From the NCBI GenBank assembly GCA_944389215.1, contig CALXLN010000108.1, positions 1 through 64,000 of the forward strand: a DNA stretch of 64,000 nt. The letters are read 5' to 3'. The notes beneath the pieces were generated by a model, which saw only the letters and a list, made by a program, of their open reading frames with translations, made no database searches and had not been told where the DNA came from. The DNA comes from an uncultured Opitutales bacterium (lineage in GTDB: Bacteria; Verrucomicrobiota; Verrucomicrobiia; Opitutales; Intestinicryptomonadaceae). The position numbers were made by a program, and so were the translations under genes. This document shows, piece by piece, positions 53,632 to 61,794 of the stretch. How positions within the stretch are numbered: position 1 is the first letter of the stretch; each line of letters begins with the position of its first letter.

Positions 53632-54462
53632 TTATCTTTTGCGGCGCAGAATTGCAAACGCCACTGCAAACGCCCCGAGAACTGCAGCGCAAGTGGAGGG
53701 TTCCGGAACAGCGGTGCTAAACCCGCCGACCGCTACATACGATGGCGTGTTCATTCCCCATTCGCCGGTGTCCGAAGACGTTATCTCAAAATTTAAAAAT
53801 TTTACATCTCCGGTGAACGTTTCAAAGCTGACGTATTGCCAATCCGTAACGACGTCTGTTTTGCCGTCGCGGTAGTCTGCCAGATAAAACTCGACAGTGC
53901 CTATCTCGGACATGTTTGCGTCGTATCCGTATATGGAGATTTTCATCCAGTCTCCGTCGGTAAACGGGCGCGCGTAGTTGCCCTCGTACTGTGGGGATGT
54001 CAGCACATCCAACGTGAGGCTCGTATTGGAAAGGTACATTCCGTCCACGGAACTTTCAAGCGCGCTTAGGTCTATGACGGGCGCTTCCGCAAACATCGAA
54101 TAGTTGTGGTCGACGTAGACGACGGAATAGATTTCGTTCGGGTCTGTCGTTCCGTCTTTGGATAGTCCTCCGAGAGGGGCCGCGACATATTGCCCGTCGC
54201 CGCTATATAAAGTGCCGTTTGCGTAGCTTGTGATATTTGAATATGTGGCACCGGCATATGAGCTGTATTCCGGGGTGTATTCATTATAGTACACGATACC
54301 GTTCGATTCAAAATATCCGCTTTGGTCGCTGCCGTTCCAATATGATTCCGGAGAAAGCGACAAATCGGAGAAATTGATGATATCGGCCGATGCGTCCGTT
54401 GCTAAAGCCGCCGCGAGCGTCGCAGCGCAGGCGAGCGTTTTTATAGTGAGTGATTTATTCAT
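53632..54462 (-). CDS. DUF4465-type PEP-CTERM protein (BtuH-like B12-binding candidate)
   Basis: A 276-residue secreted protein from ATG 54462 (MNKSLTIKTLACAATLAAAL signal). The mature part follows the DUF4465 pattern: FSDLSLSPESYWNGSDQSGYF, YNEYTPEYSSYAGATYSNIT, MKISIYGYD, VEFYLADYRDGK, DWQYVSFE and FEITSSDTGEWGMNTPSYVAVGGF. It ends with VPEPS, a hydrophobic segment and RRKR, a PEP-CTERM sorting signal cut and anchored by an exosortase system (none is in the window). A cobalamin riboswitch and an intrinsic terminator lie in its leader. In Bacteroidetes DUF4465 proteins near B12 receptors (BtuH) bind cobamides, as I recall. This would be a PEP-CTERM-anchored version. Confidence 0.82.
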   Translation of the reverse strand: MNKSLTIKTLACAATLAAALATDASADIINFSDLSLSPESYWNGSDQSGYFESNGIVYYNEYTPEYSSYAGATYSNITSYANGTLYSGDGQYVAAPLGGLSKDGTTDPNEIYSVVYVDHNYSMFAEAPVIDLSALESSVDGMYLSNTSLTLDVLTSPQYEGNYARPFTDGDWMKISIYGYDANMSEIGTVEFYLADYRDGKTDVVTDWQYVSFETFTGDVKFLNFEITSSDTGEWGMNTPSYVAVGGFSTAVPEPSTCAAVLGAFAVAFAILRRKR

Positions 54463-54481
54463 GGTTGTTTTGTTTGCGTTA

Positions 54482-54517
54482 AAAAATTTCGGCGTTTCCT
54501 TTGAATTGAAAACGCCG
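54482..54517 (-). terminator. Leader terminator between riboswitch and DUF4465 gene
   Basis: On the - strand CGGCGTTTTC pairs with GGAAACGCCG (arms 54508-54517 and 54490-54498) and is followed by AAATTTTTT, only 20 bases before the start codon. Its place fits the expression platform of a transcription-terminating riboswitch. Confidence 0.75.
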
Positions 54518-54631
54518 CGTGAATATCGCAAACAACAACGTCCGGCGCGTAGAAAAACGAAAATACCGCACCGGAAGCGCTCATTGCGCAAACTCTCAGC
54601 GCTTCCAATTCGCGGGAAGCCGAACGAGAAT

Positions 54632-54800
54632 ACCCATGTCAACACACGTCTTCTGGCTAAAACTGCGGATAAAAAATCCAAGTTCTCCGGCCTTCCCGCA
54701 ACATGCGTTGCAGTGGCGTTCCGGCAAACGAACAGTTATCACAGCGGCGCGACCGCGTCCGAATCCAACGGACTTCCGTTTGTGAGAGGGTTTTCTTTTA
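54632..54800 (-). promoter_or_regulatory. Cobalamin riboswitch ahead of the DUF4465 gene
   Basis: Reading the - strand: GGAAGTCCGTTGGATTCGG at 54777 then GCGGTCGCGCCGCTGTGATAAC, GCCACTG at 54717-54711, GGGAAGG at 54697-54691, and AGCCAGAAGAC at 54658-54648 as B12 box. Order and spacing are those of the adenosylcobalamin class. The sequence is the best match of the two copies in this window. Confidence 0.85.
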
Positions 54801-54850
54801 AAGAACAAATCCGATTCAAAACGCTTTGGGATATTCGTCAACTAAAATTT

Positions 54851-55491
54851 TTTTCAAAGTTTTTTCGCGGCTTGCGGCGTTTTTTTATGGCTTTCCAAAT
54901 TCTCACAAGCAGGCTTTGCGTTTTTATCTTCAGTTTGAGCGCGGAGGCACTGCGTGTGCCGCTGCTTTTTATTTTTTGCAAATGTGTTTTTAATTTCGCA
55001 GCGCGCCCGCTGTGTTTTGGCTTGTATCGTAGGGCTTGCGCAGGGGGGAGGGAGGTTTGCCTGCTTTATAGACCGCGCGCGGCTTATTTTGCGGATATGT
55101 TTCCTTGCGGTTTCTTCGGATTCAGAATTTTGAGCGTTAAAAAAATGGGGCGGAATAGTCGGATAAATTTTCCGCTTTCGGCGTTTGTGCGCCTGGTTGG
55201 GAACCCCGCGGTTTTTCCGCAGCCGCTTGCAGTGCTTTTAGGATTAATAATCGCGGGATCCGCGCGCGCGGCGGTATTATGTGTATTATATCTAACGGGC
55301 TTGCCGCGTTTGGATTTGCGCGGTTTAAATTTGGTTCGGCGAATTTTTCATGGTGTTTTTAGCCCATGCAAGCGTTTGGGTAAAACCTGTTCGGCGCTTG
55401 AAAAACAAAGTGAATTTTAGGTTTTCAGGCAATTTGCAATCATATAAAAATATATCTTGCAATCCCGCCAATATGTATAATCTCTGTTCGC
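54851..55491. other. Region without recognised gene
   Basis: About 640 bases lie between the riboswitch leader and the DegT-like gene. A + strand frame from ATG 54887 stays open for 177 codons but is rich in Phe, Arg and Cys, matches nothing I know and lacks a ribosome site. No tRNA, RNase P, SRP or tmRNA signature was found. Confidence 0.5.
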
Positions 55492-56559
55492 ATGGATAAT
55501 GCGCCGCAACCGCAAATAACGCCTTTTATGCCCCTTCCTCCCCGAAAATTTGTTCGGCGTGAAAAGCTAGATGCAAACATTGCGGATTTTATAAGCGGGT
55601 GCGAACTCTTGTCCTCCGGCAGGGGAGCTCTCTTGAGGGCTTTGGACATCGTGAAGTTCGGCGGAGTTTTGCATGTGCCTGAATTTTTTTGTCCGGCCTT
55701 AAAGAAAATTTTATCGGCAAAATTCAGGGTGAAAACATTCTTGGACATTCCGTCCGAGCCGCGCGCGCGTTTCGACACTATTGAAGCGCGGGACGGCGAC
55801 GCGGTTCTTGCTGTAAACTTTTTTGGATTGAGAAATTCCGCCGACTGGTATTCCTGGGCCGGTTCCCGCCCCAAAATAATTCTAATAGAAGACCATTCCC
55901 ATGCGCCGTTTTCCGATTGGGCTATGAATACGCGCGCGGATTTTTCCTTTGCGTCTTTGCGAAAATGTTTCCCTTTGCCCGACGGCGCTTATTTGCGCTC
56001 CAAAAAGTTTTCGCCGTCAAAGATATATTCTGGCGGCGGCGAACAGCCGGATTTTTCGCGCGACGCCCTTGCGGCTGCTGCGCTTGCCGAATATTCGCCC
56101 TTGTCTGCGCTTGCGTTCTACTATTGCGCCGAAGCCCGCTTAAACAATATTAATAAGGCGGGGCGCATTTCAAAATATTCTTTGGAAATGTTGGGGCGGT
56201 TTGATTTTGCCGCAATGGAGAAGTCCAGGGAAAACGCTTACAAGGCGTTTGCCGCAAATATGTCTTCGGATGTTTGCGCGGAGCTTTTTTGGAAGGTAAA
56301 CGGAGCGGAAAACATGCGCGGGCGGGAAATTTTTTCGCCGACTTTGAAATTCAACGACATGTTTTCGCGGGATCGCGTGTACAGCGCATTGCGCGATATG
56401 GGCGTATTTGCCGTTATATATTGGGGAGGGCAGGGCGATAGAGTTTCAAAGGCCGTGCGCGGCGAAGTGTCCTCAATATTCACCATCCCTTTGGATTTCA
56501 GGCATTCAGAGGCGCAGGCAAAAGCCCTTGCCGGGTTCATATCGAATTTCGATTTCTAA
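55492..56559 (+). CDS. DegT/DnrJ-like PLP-dependent protein
   Basis: A 355-residue protein of aspartate-aminotransferase fold. SGRGALLRALDI binds the PLP phosphate, LHVPEFFCPALKKIL is the substrate-side helix, IEDHSHAPFSDWA holds the cofactor Asp, and SFASLRKCFPLPDGAY the Schiff-base lysine. The sequence is well away from the standard WecE/ArnB type in the same window at 33034. Divergent DegT members of this kind often accompany surface-sugar synthesis. The end overlaps the convergent gluQ gene by 23 bases. The substrate is unknown. Confidence 0.78.
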   Translation: MDNAPQPQITPFMPLPPRKFVRREKLDANIADFISGCELLSSGRGALLRALDIVKFGGVLHVPEFFCPALKKILSAKFRVKTFLDIPSEPRARFDTIEARDGDAVLAVNFFGLRNSADWYSWAGSRPKIILIEDHSHAPFSDWAMNTRADFSFASLRKCFPLPDGAYLRSKKFSPSKIYSGGGEQPDFSRDALAAAALAEYSPLSALAFYYCAEARLNNINKAGRISKYSLEMLGRFDFAAMEKSRENAYKAFAANMSSDVCAELFWKVNGAENMRGREIFSPTLKFNDMFSRDRVYSALRDMGVFAVIYWGGQGDRVSKAVRGEVSSIFTIPLDFRHSEAQAKALAGFISNFDF

Positions 56560-57370
56560 TCAGATACGGATTTCCCGGCGCCGCGCGCATGTTTGATTTT
56601 GATAGCTTCTTGCCGTTTTTATCAAGAACCAGTCCGCAATGGTAAAACTGCGGCGGCGCAAATCCCAGAGCTTCGTAAATCAAAAGTTGCCGTGCGGTCG
56701 AAAGGAGCAAGTCTTCGCCTCTTACGACTTCGGTTATTTCCATTGCGGCGTCGTCTGCCACTACCGCAAATTCGTAGGAAGGCGCGCCTATTTTCCGCCA
56801 TACTACAAAGTCGCCGAAATCCTCGCCGGCGGTAAACGACTGCGCCCCGCGCGCGTTGTCGAAAAATTCTATTTTTCTGCCGTCAGGGACCTTGAATCTC
56901 CAAGTTTTTTCGAGGTCTCCGGGCGAAAATTCTTTTATGCAGGCGCAGCGCAGCTCGGCGGGGAAAAGTTTTTCCGGCTCTGCAAAATCGAATTTTTTCT
57001 TTGGCTTTGCGGACAATGCTGCAATTTCTTTGCGGGACGCATTGCACGGGTATATTTTCCCGGATTCTAAAAGTTTTTTGAACGCGCCGGCGTAAAAATC
57101 CATGCGCAGACTTTGAGTGTATGGGGCGTATTTCCCGCCGATGTCGTCGCCCTCGTCCCATTGGATTCCTATGGATTTCAAGTCTTCGATGGCGGCGTCG
57201 GCGTATTTTTTTTTGCATCGCTCAAAATCGATATCTTCTATGCGCAAAACCAATATTCCGCCCATTTCGCGCGCGCGTTCCATTGCCGTTTTAAAAGTTT
57301 GGGCGTGTCCGATATGCAGGTATCCGGAAGTGGTGGGGGCTATTCTGCCTCTGTATGTGCGGGAAGACAT
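56537..57370 (-). CDS. gluQ: Glutamyl-queuosine tRNA(Asp) synthetase
   Basis: A 277-residue GluQ-RS: a glutamyl-tRNA synthetase catalytic core without the anticodon domain. It attaches glutamate to queuosine at position 34 of tRNA(Asp). IAPTTSGYLHIGHAQTF carries the HIGH motif, VLRIEDIDFER follows, and KKLSKS near residue 258 is the KMSKS-type motif. A Cys/Tyr-rich zinc region (YPCNASRKE, RCAC) lies between. It starts three bases after uvrC ends, making a mutS-uvrC-gluQ operon. Confidence 0.92.
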   Translation of the reverse strand: MSSRTYRGRIAPTTSGYLHIGHAQTFKTAMERAREMGGILVLRIEDIDFERCKKKYADAAIEDLKSIGIQWDEGDDIGGKYAPYTQSLRMDFYAGAFKKLLESGKIYPCNASRKEIAALSAKPKKKFDFAEPEKLFPAELRCACIKEFSPGDLEKTWRFKVPDGRKIEFFDNARGAQSFTAGEDFGDFVVWRKIGAPSYEFAVVADDAAMEITEVVRGEDLLLSTARQLLIYEALGFAPPQFYHCGLVLDKNGKKLSKSNMRAAPGNPYLIRNRNSI

Positions 57371-57373
57371 ATT

Positions 57374-58870
57374 TTAAGCTTCGTCATCGGGCGGAAAGTT
57401 TGCGTCTAGAAATCCGCGCAGTGCGGCGGCGGTTTCAAAGCCTATTCCTTCAACTTGGCGCAGCTGCTCAACGCTTGCCGATTTTATTTTTGCTATGGAA
57501 CCAAAGTGTTTTATAAGAGAATTTTTCCGCTTTTCTCCAAGCCCTGGAAAGTCGTCCAAAATGCTTTCGCGGATTTTTTTAATATGGAGGGCTTCGCTGA
57601 AAGAGTTCGCGAACCTGTGCGCTTCGTCGCGGACCCGCTGAAGAAGCTTGAGGCCTTCGTGGCGGCGCGGGAGCAGCTTTTCCGTAAAGTCGTCCAGCAC
57701 GATTGTTTCTTCGCGCTTGGCGAGTCCCGCGATGAAAGGCTGCTTTATTCCGGCTTCGTCGAAAGCCTTCATTGCCGAAAAAACCTGCCCTTTGCCGCCG
57801 TCGATTAAGACAATGTCGGGCATTGGTATTCCCTCTTTGTCCAAGCGCGAATAGCGCCTGCCTACAACCTCTTTCATTGCGCGGAAGTCGTCGTTGCCGA
57901 TGAAGGATTTAATTTTAAAACGCCTGTATTTTTGTTTTGCGGGTTCGCCGTCCTCAAATCTGACCATGGACGCCACGCAGAAGCTTCCGGATATGTGGGA
58001 AATGTCGAAGCATTCTATTGTGCGCGGCAATTTTTCCAGTTTTAAAGTCTTTTGAAGGGAGTCCATTGCCTGGATTGCGATTGCCGGAGACGAGCGCGAT
58101 ATGTCCGCGCTTATGCTTCCGCGGGCGTTCGCCTTTTGGGTCTCGCGTATGGCGGATATTAAATCGCGGAATTTTGCGGCCTTTTCGTATTCCATATTTT
58201 CGGAGGCGGTTCGCATTTTTTCTGCGGCTTCCTCTATGGCGTCTTCGTTTTTTCCGCGCAAGTAGTCGAGAGCTGCTTCTACGCGCTTGCGGTATTCGTC
58301 GGCGGTTACGATGTTTTCAAATTCGGAAATTTCGCTTCTGGCGTCGTCGTATAGCATCCATTTCTCGGAGTCGATTTTTTTCGGGTGCGCGTCCGAGAGA
58401 AGAATTCCGAATTTCTTTTTGACTTCTGAAAGCGCGCTTCTTATTGCTGAGGTTCCCAGGTACGGGCCGAAATATAGAGAATTGTCGTCTTTGCGGTGCC
58501 TGGCGAAAGTAAACCGCGGAAGCGGCGCGAAAGTTTCTACGCGCAGCAGCAGAAAATTCTTATTGTCTTTTTCTAGCGTGTTGTAGCGCGGCTTCCATTG
58601 CTTTATGAGCTTGCTTTCCAAGATAATCGCCTCTGCGTCCGAGCGGGTGTTGACAAACTCGAAGTCGGCTATGCATTCGGTTAAAGACGCTATTTTCGGA
58701 TTGCTTGCGCGGGTCTTGTACGACGCCATGAAATACTGGCTTACGCGCCTTTTAAGATTGGAGGCTTTGCCTATATATATGACGCTTCCCAGGGCGTCTT
58801 TCATAATATAGACACCGCTTGTGCGCGGAAGCGCGCGCACTTTTTGTTTTAGCGCCGATATTCTGTCCAT
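57374..58870 (-). CDS. uvrC: Excinuclease ABC subunit C
   Basis: UvrC makes both incisions in nucleotide excision repair with UvrAB. The GIY-YIG domain (about 15-95: SGVYIMKDALGSVIYIGKA), a UVR coiled region (about 205-240: MEYEKAAKFRDLI), the RNase-H-like nuclease part (ECFDISHISG, DIVLIDGGKGQ) and a double helix-hairpin-helix end (FPGLGEKRKNSLIKHF, QVEGIGFETAA) are all there. At 498 residues it is about 100 shorter than the usual form but no domain is missing. Its ATG overlaps the mutS stop by one base (TAATG). Confidence 0.95.
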   Translation of the reverse strand: MDRISALKQKVRALPRTSGVYIMKDALGSVIYIGKASNLKRRVSQYFMASYKTRASNPKIASLTECIADFEFVNTRSDAEAIILESKLIKQWKPRYNTLEKDNKNFLLLRVETFAPLPRFTFARHRKDDNSLYFGPYLGTSAIRSALSEVKKKFGILLSDAHPKKIDSEKWMLYDDARSEISEFENIVTADEYRKRVEAALDYLRGKNEDAIEEAAEKMRTASENMEYEKAAKFRDLISAIRETQKANARGSISADISRSSPAIAIQAMDSLQKTLKLEKLPRTIECFDISHISGSFCVASMVRFEDGEPAKQKYRRFKIKSFIGNDDFRAMKEVVGRRYSRLDKEGIPMPDIVLIDGGKGQVFSAMKAFDEAGIKQPFIAGLAKREETIVLDDFTEKLLPRRHEGLKLLQRVRDEAHRFANSFSEALHIKKIRESILDDFPGLGEKRKNSLIKHFGSIAKIKSASVEQLRQVEGIGFETAAALRGFLDANFPPDDEA

Positions 58871-61452
58871 TAGAAGAATGAAAGCTGTTTAAAGTTGCTT
58901 TCGCCGTCGTAGAGCTCTTTGGTTTTTTCGGCCTTTGCGCGTTTTGTTTTTTTCGCCGGCTTGTCTCCGAGATTTACGACTATGCTGTTGCCTTCGCTTT
59001 CCAATTCAGAAAGCACTGTCTTTGCGCGGTCTATGACCTTCTGCGGCAATCCGGCGAGCCTGGCCACCTGTATTCCGTATGAGCGGTCGGCAGCTCCTTT
59101 TTCTATTTTGCGTACGAATATGATTTCGTCGTTCCATTCCTTGACGCACACGCGGTAGTTTACGAGGCGCGGAAGGGTCTCCTCAAGTTTTGTGATTTCA
59201 TGGTAATGGGTTGCAAATAAGGTTTTAGGCCCTCTTTTTCCGCCGCCGTGTATGAATTCCACCACAGCCCATGCAATGCTGAGACCGTCATAGGTGCTTG
59301 TGCCGCGCCCTATTTCGTCGAGTATTATAAGGGATTTGTCTGTGGCATTGTTTAGGATGTTGGCGGTCTCGTTCATCTCGACCATGAAGGTGGAGTTTCC
59401 TCTGGAGAGTTCGTCGCTGGCGCCGACGCGGCTGAATATGCGGTCGACCACTCCAATGTCGCATTTCTTTGCCGGTACAAAACATCCCGTTTGCGCCATC
59501 AAAACTATCAGCGCTATCTGGCGGATGTACGTGGATTTTCCCGCCATGTTTGGTCCGGTTATAAGAGCTATCTGCTCCGAAGACGACGATATATATGTAT
59601 CGTTTGGGACGAACGATTCCGTGCGCGCCAGGCCTATTCTATCGCGGCGCAGCATTTGCTCTACGACCGGATGCCTGCCGTCTTCTATTGCAATGGTGTC
59701 GGAATCTGAGATTGACGGCTTGCAATAGTCCCATTCGCGCGACAGCTCCGCCCAGCCGCGAAATACGTCTATTTGAGCCAATATTTCCGCGGCGTCGTCG
59801 AGTTTGTCTGCGTATTTAAGCACGCGCGAAACGATTTCGTTAAAAAGCTGCTCCTCGCGCGCGAGCGATAAATCGCGGGCGCTTAAAATTTCGCGCTCCT
59901 TTGCGCGTAGTTCTTCCGTGGTATAGCGCTCGGCGTTTGTCATGGTTTGCTTCCTTATGTATTCGGGCGGAACCATGTTTATGTAAGACTTGGTAACTTC
60001 TATGAAATATCCGAAAGCCCCGTTGTATTTTATGCGCAGATTCTTTATGCCTGTGCGCTGCTGCTCCTTGGTCTCAAGCTCCGAAAGCCACGCCAAGCTG
60101 TCGCCGGAAAGCCCGCGGAGCCTGTCGAGTTCGGCGTCGAACCCGTCGGCTATGATTCCTCCGTCCTGTATTTTAGACGGAAGTTCGTCCGACAGGGCGG
60201 AGGATAGAAAGTCTTGCAAATCGGAGAAGTCGGCGATTCTAGAGCCCATTTCAGCGCATAGGCTGCCGACTTCGGAGAGTTGTTTTTTTATGGGCTCGAT
60301 TTGTTCAAGCGTTGCTTGTATCGCAGAAAGCTCGCGGGGATTGCGGAGCTTGTTTTGAAGGCGCGCAAGAATTCTGGGAATGTCTCTCACATGCGACAGG
60401 TATTCTCGCATGGTTTCGCATTCGTTCGGAGAGGAGAACAGCTCCCAAACGATATTTTGGCGCCGGGAAATTTCATCGATTTCAACTGTGGGGGCGCTGA
60501 GATAGGATTCCAGCAGGCGCGCGCCAGCTGCGGTTTCGGTTCTGTCCATTACAGAAAGCAGGCTGCCTTCGCGGTCGCCCGACGAACTTTTGAAAATTTC
60601 GAGATTGCGCTGGGTAGACGGATCTATCAGCACGCATTTTTTCCCGGAAAATTTTCTCAGCGCGCGGATATTGCGCGGCCTGCCGCGCAGATTTTCAGTG
60701 GCGTAAAATATCAGCGCGCCCGCGGGGCCGGTCAGCCGCGAGCCTTGCGGAATGCCGAAACCGTCCAAACTAAGAACTCCGAGTGTCTCCTTTATTTGAG
60801 CGGCGCCCCAAACCGGCTCAAAGCGGTAGTCGTGAAGCAGGGTTACGGGGCGGACGTCTGCTAAAGTGCGGAAGATTGCGTTCCACGAGGCCAGAGAATT
60901 GTCCTGCGGCCATGATTGGGACGAATTTTCCGGAAGCAGGATTTCTTTCGGGTCGCAGGCGGAAAACAGGGGGAAAAAATCGTGGGGATTGTCGAATTCG
61001 GCGCAATAAAATTCCGCCGTGCTCAGATCCAGCCATGCGGCGAAAAGCCTGCGGTCTTTGTCGATGTCTATCGCCATTGTAAAGTTTCCGCGGCGGCTGT
61101 CTAACTGGTTGTCTTCCAGGGTCGTTCCGGGGGTTAAAATGCGGCTTATTGAGCGTTTTACAAGCTTGCCGGGCTTCGGGATTTCATCCTGTTCGCATAT
61201 AGCAACTTTCTTGCCGGCGGCGAGAAGTTTGGGAAGGTATTGGTCCACCGCGTGGTAGGGGACTCCCGCCATAGGATAGTCCTGGCGCTTTGTGAGGGTT
61301 ATTCCCAGAATTCTTGCGCCTTCCACGGCGTCGTTGTAAAACATTTCGTAAAAATCGCCCAGTCTGAACATTAGAAGGGTGTCGGAAGGCAGCGAGTTGC
61401 GCGCTTCCCAGTACTGTTCCATCATGGGAGTCGATTTTTCTTTTGATGCCAT
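58870..61452 (-). CDS. mutS: DNA mismatch repair protein MutS
   Basis: An 860-residue MutS of normal length. The mismatch-reading N-terminus holds MFRLGDFYEMFYNDA (the Phe-x-Glu region) and ITLTKRQDYPMAGVPYHA. The lever and clamp domains follow. The ATPase has GPNMAGKSTYIRQ (Walker A, about 633), a SRGNSTFMVEM segment, LDEIGRGTSTYDG (Walker B), and FATHYHE. A C-terminal Lys-rich stretch ends near LSFF. It recognises mismatches and recruits MutL, which is not here. It leads the mutS-uvrC-gluQ operon, divergent from fmdB. Confidence 0.97.
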   Translation of the reverse strand: MASKEKSTPMMEQYWEARNSLPSDTLLMFRLGDFYEMFYNDAVEGARILGITLTKRQDYPMAGVPYHAVDQYLPKLLAAGKKVAICEQDEIPKPGKLVKRSISRILTPGTTLEDNQLDSRRGNFTMAIDIDKDRRLFAAWLDLSTAEFYCAEFDNPHDFFPLFSACDPKEILLPENSSQSWPQDNSLASWNAIFRTLADVRPVTLLHDYRFEPVWGAAQIKETLGVLSLDGFGIPQGSRLTGPAGALIFYATENLRGRPRNIRALRKFSGKKCVLIDPSTQRNLEIFKSSSGDREGSLLSVMDRTETAAGARLLESYLSAPTVEIDEISRRQNIVWELFSSPNECETMREYLSHVRDIPRILARLQNKLRNPRELSAIQATLEQIEPIKKQLSEVGSLCAEMGSRIADFSDLQDFLSSALSDELPSKIQDGGIIADGFDAELDRLRGLSGDSLAWLSELETKEQQRTGIKNLRIKYNGAFGYFIEVTKSYINMVPPEYIRKQTMTNAERYTTEELRAKEREILSARDLSLAREEQLFNEIVSRVLKYADKLDDAAEILAQIDVFRGWAELSREWDYCKPSISDSDTIAIEDGRHPVVEQMLRRDRIGLARTESFVPNDTYISSSSEQIALITGPNMAGKSTYIRQIALIVLMAQTGCFVPAKKCDIGVVDRIFSRVGASDELSRGNSTFMVEMNETANILNNATDKSLIILDEIGRGTSTYDGLSIAWAVVEFIHGGGKRGPKTLFATHYHEITKLEETLPRLVNYRVCVKEWNDEIIFVRKIEKGAADRSYGIQVARLAGLPQKVIDRAKTVLSELESEGNSIVVNLGDKPAKKTKRAKAEKTKELYDGESNFKQLSFF

Positions 61453-61552
61453 TGAACGTTCTTTGTTTTTAAGGGTCTTAAAATGTTGTATTATTAAAAA
61501 AAAACTCCATGCTTTTTCAATAATTTAATGGAATTTTAAGAGCTTAATATTT

Positions 61553-61789
61553 ATGCCTATTTACGAGTACAAATGCAGCAAGTGCGGAGAGGTATTTGAG
61601 GCTCTCGTCCGTTCAAACGAAAAGCCAAGCTGTCCGTCTTGCAAATCAAAACGCCTCAAGAAGCTTATTTCGGGATTCGGCGTGGGTTCAGCAAAGCCTT
61701 CCGGCTGCGGACACGCGCATTGCCGCACGCGCCAGATTCATTCCGGAGGCTGCCATTGCGGCGGAGGGTGTTGTTGCCACCACGGCTAG
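61553..61789 (+). CDS. FmdB-type zinc ribbon protein with His/Cys-rich tail
   Basis: A 78-residue protein. MPIYEYKCSKCGEVFEALV and CPSCKSKRLKKLISGFG form the FmdB/CxxC zinc ribbon, a small regulatory-type domain of unclear role. The last 27 residues are packed with His and Cys (CGHAH, GGCHCGGGCCCHHG), an unusual addition that suggests extra metal binding. The next gene begins five bases beyond its stop. Confidence 0.85.
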   Translation: MPIYEYKCSKCGEVFEALVRSNEKPSCPSCKSKRLKKLISGFGVGSAKPSGCGHAHCRTRQIHSGGCHCGGGCCCHHG

Positions 61790-61794
61790 CTAAA

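Larger units (their letters stand above)
54463..54850 (-). other. Riboswitch-bearing leader of the DUF4465 gene
   Basis: The - strand leader holds in order the cobalamin riboswitch, a pair of competing GC-rich stems near 54565-54625 (GGAAGCGCT...AGCGCTTCC, with GGCTTCC upstream able to pair with the same arm), then the terminator at 54482-54517 and an A-rich stretch before the ATG. Confidence 0.6.

Noticed and set aside
54374-55420. 348-codon open frame on the + strand
   Set aside because: It runs antisense through the DUF4465 signal peptide, the terminator and the riboswitch. Its Phe/Arg/Cys-rich product resembles no protein.
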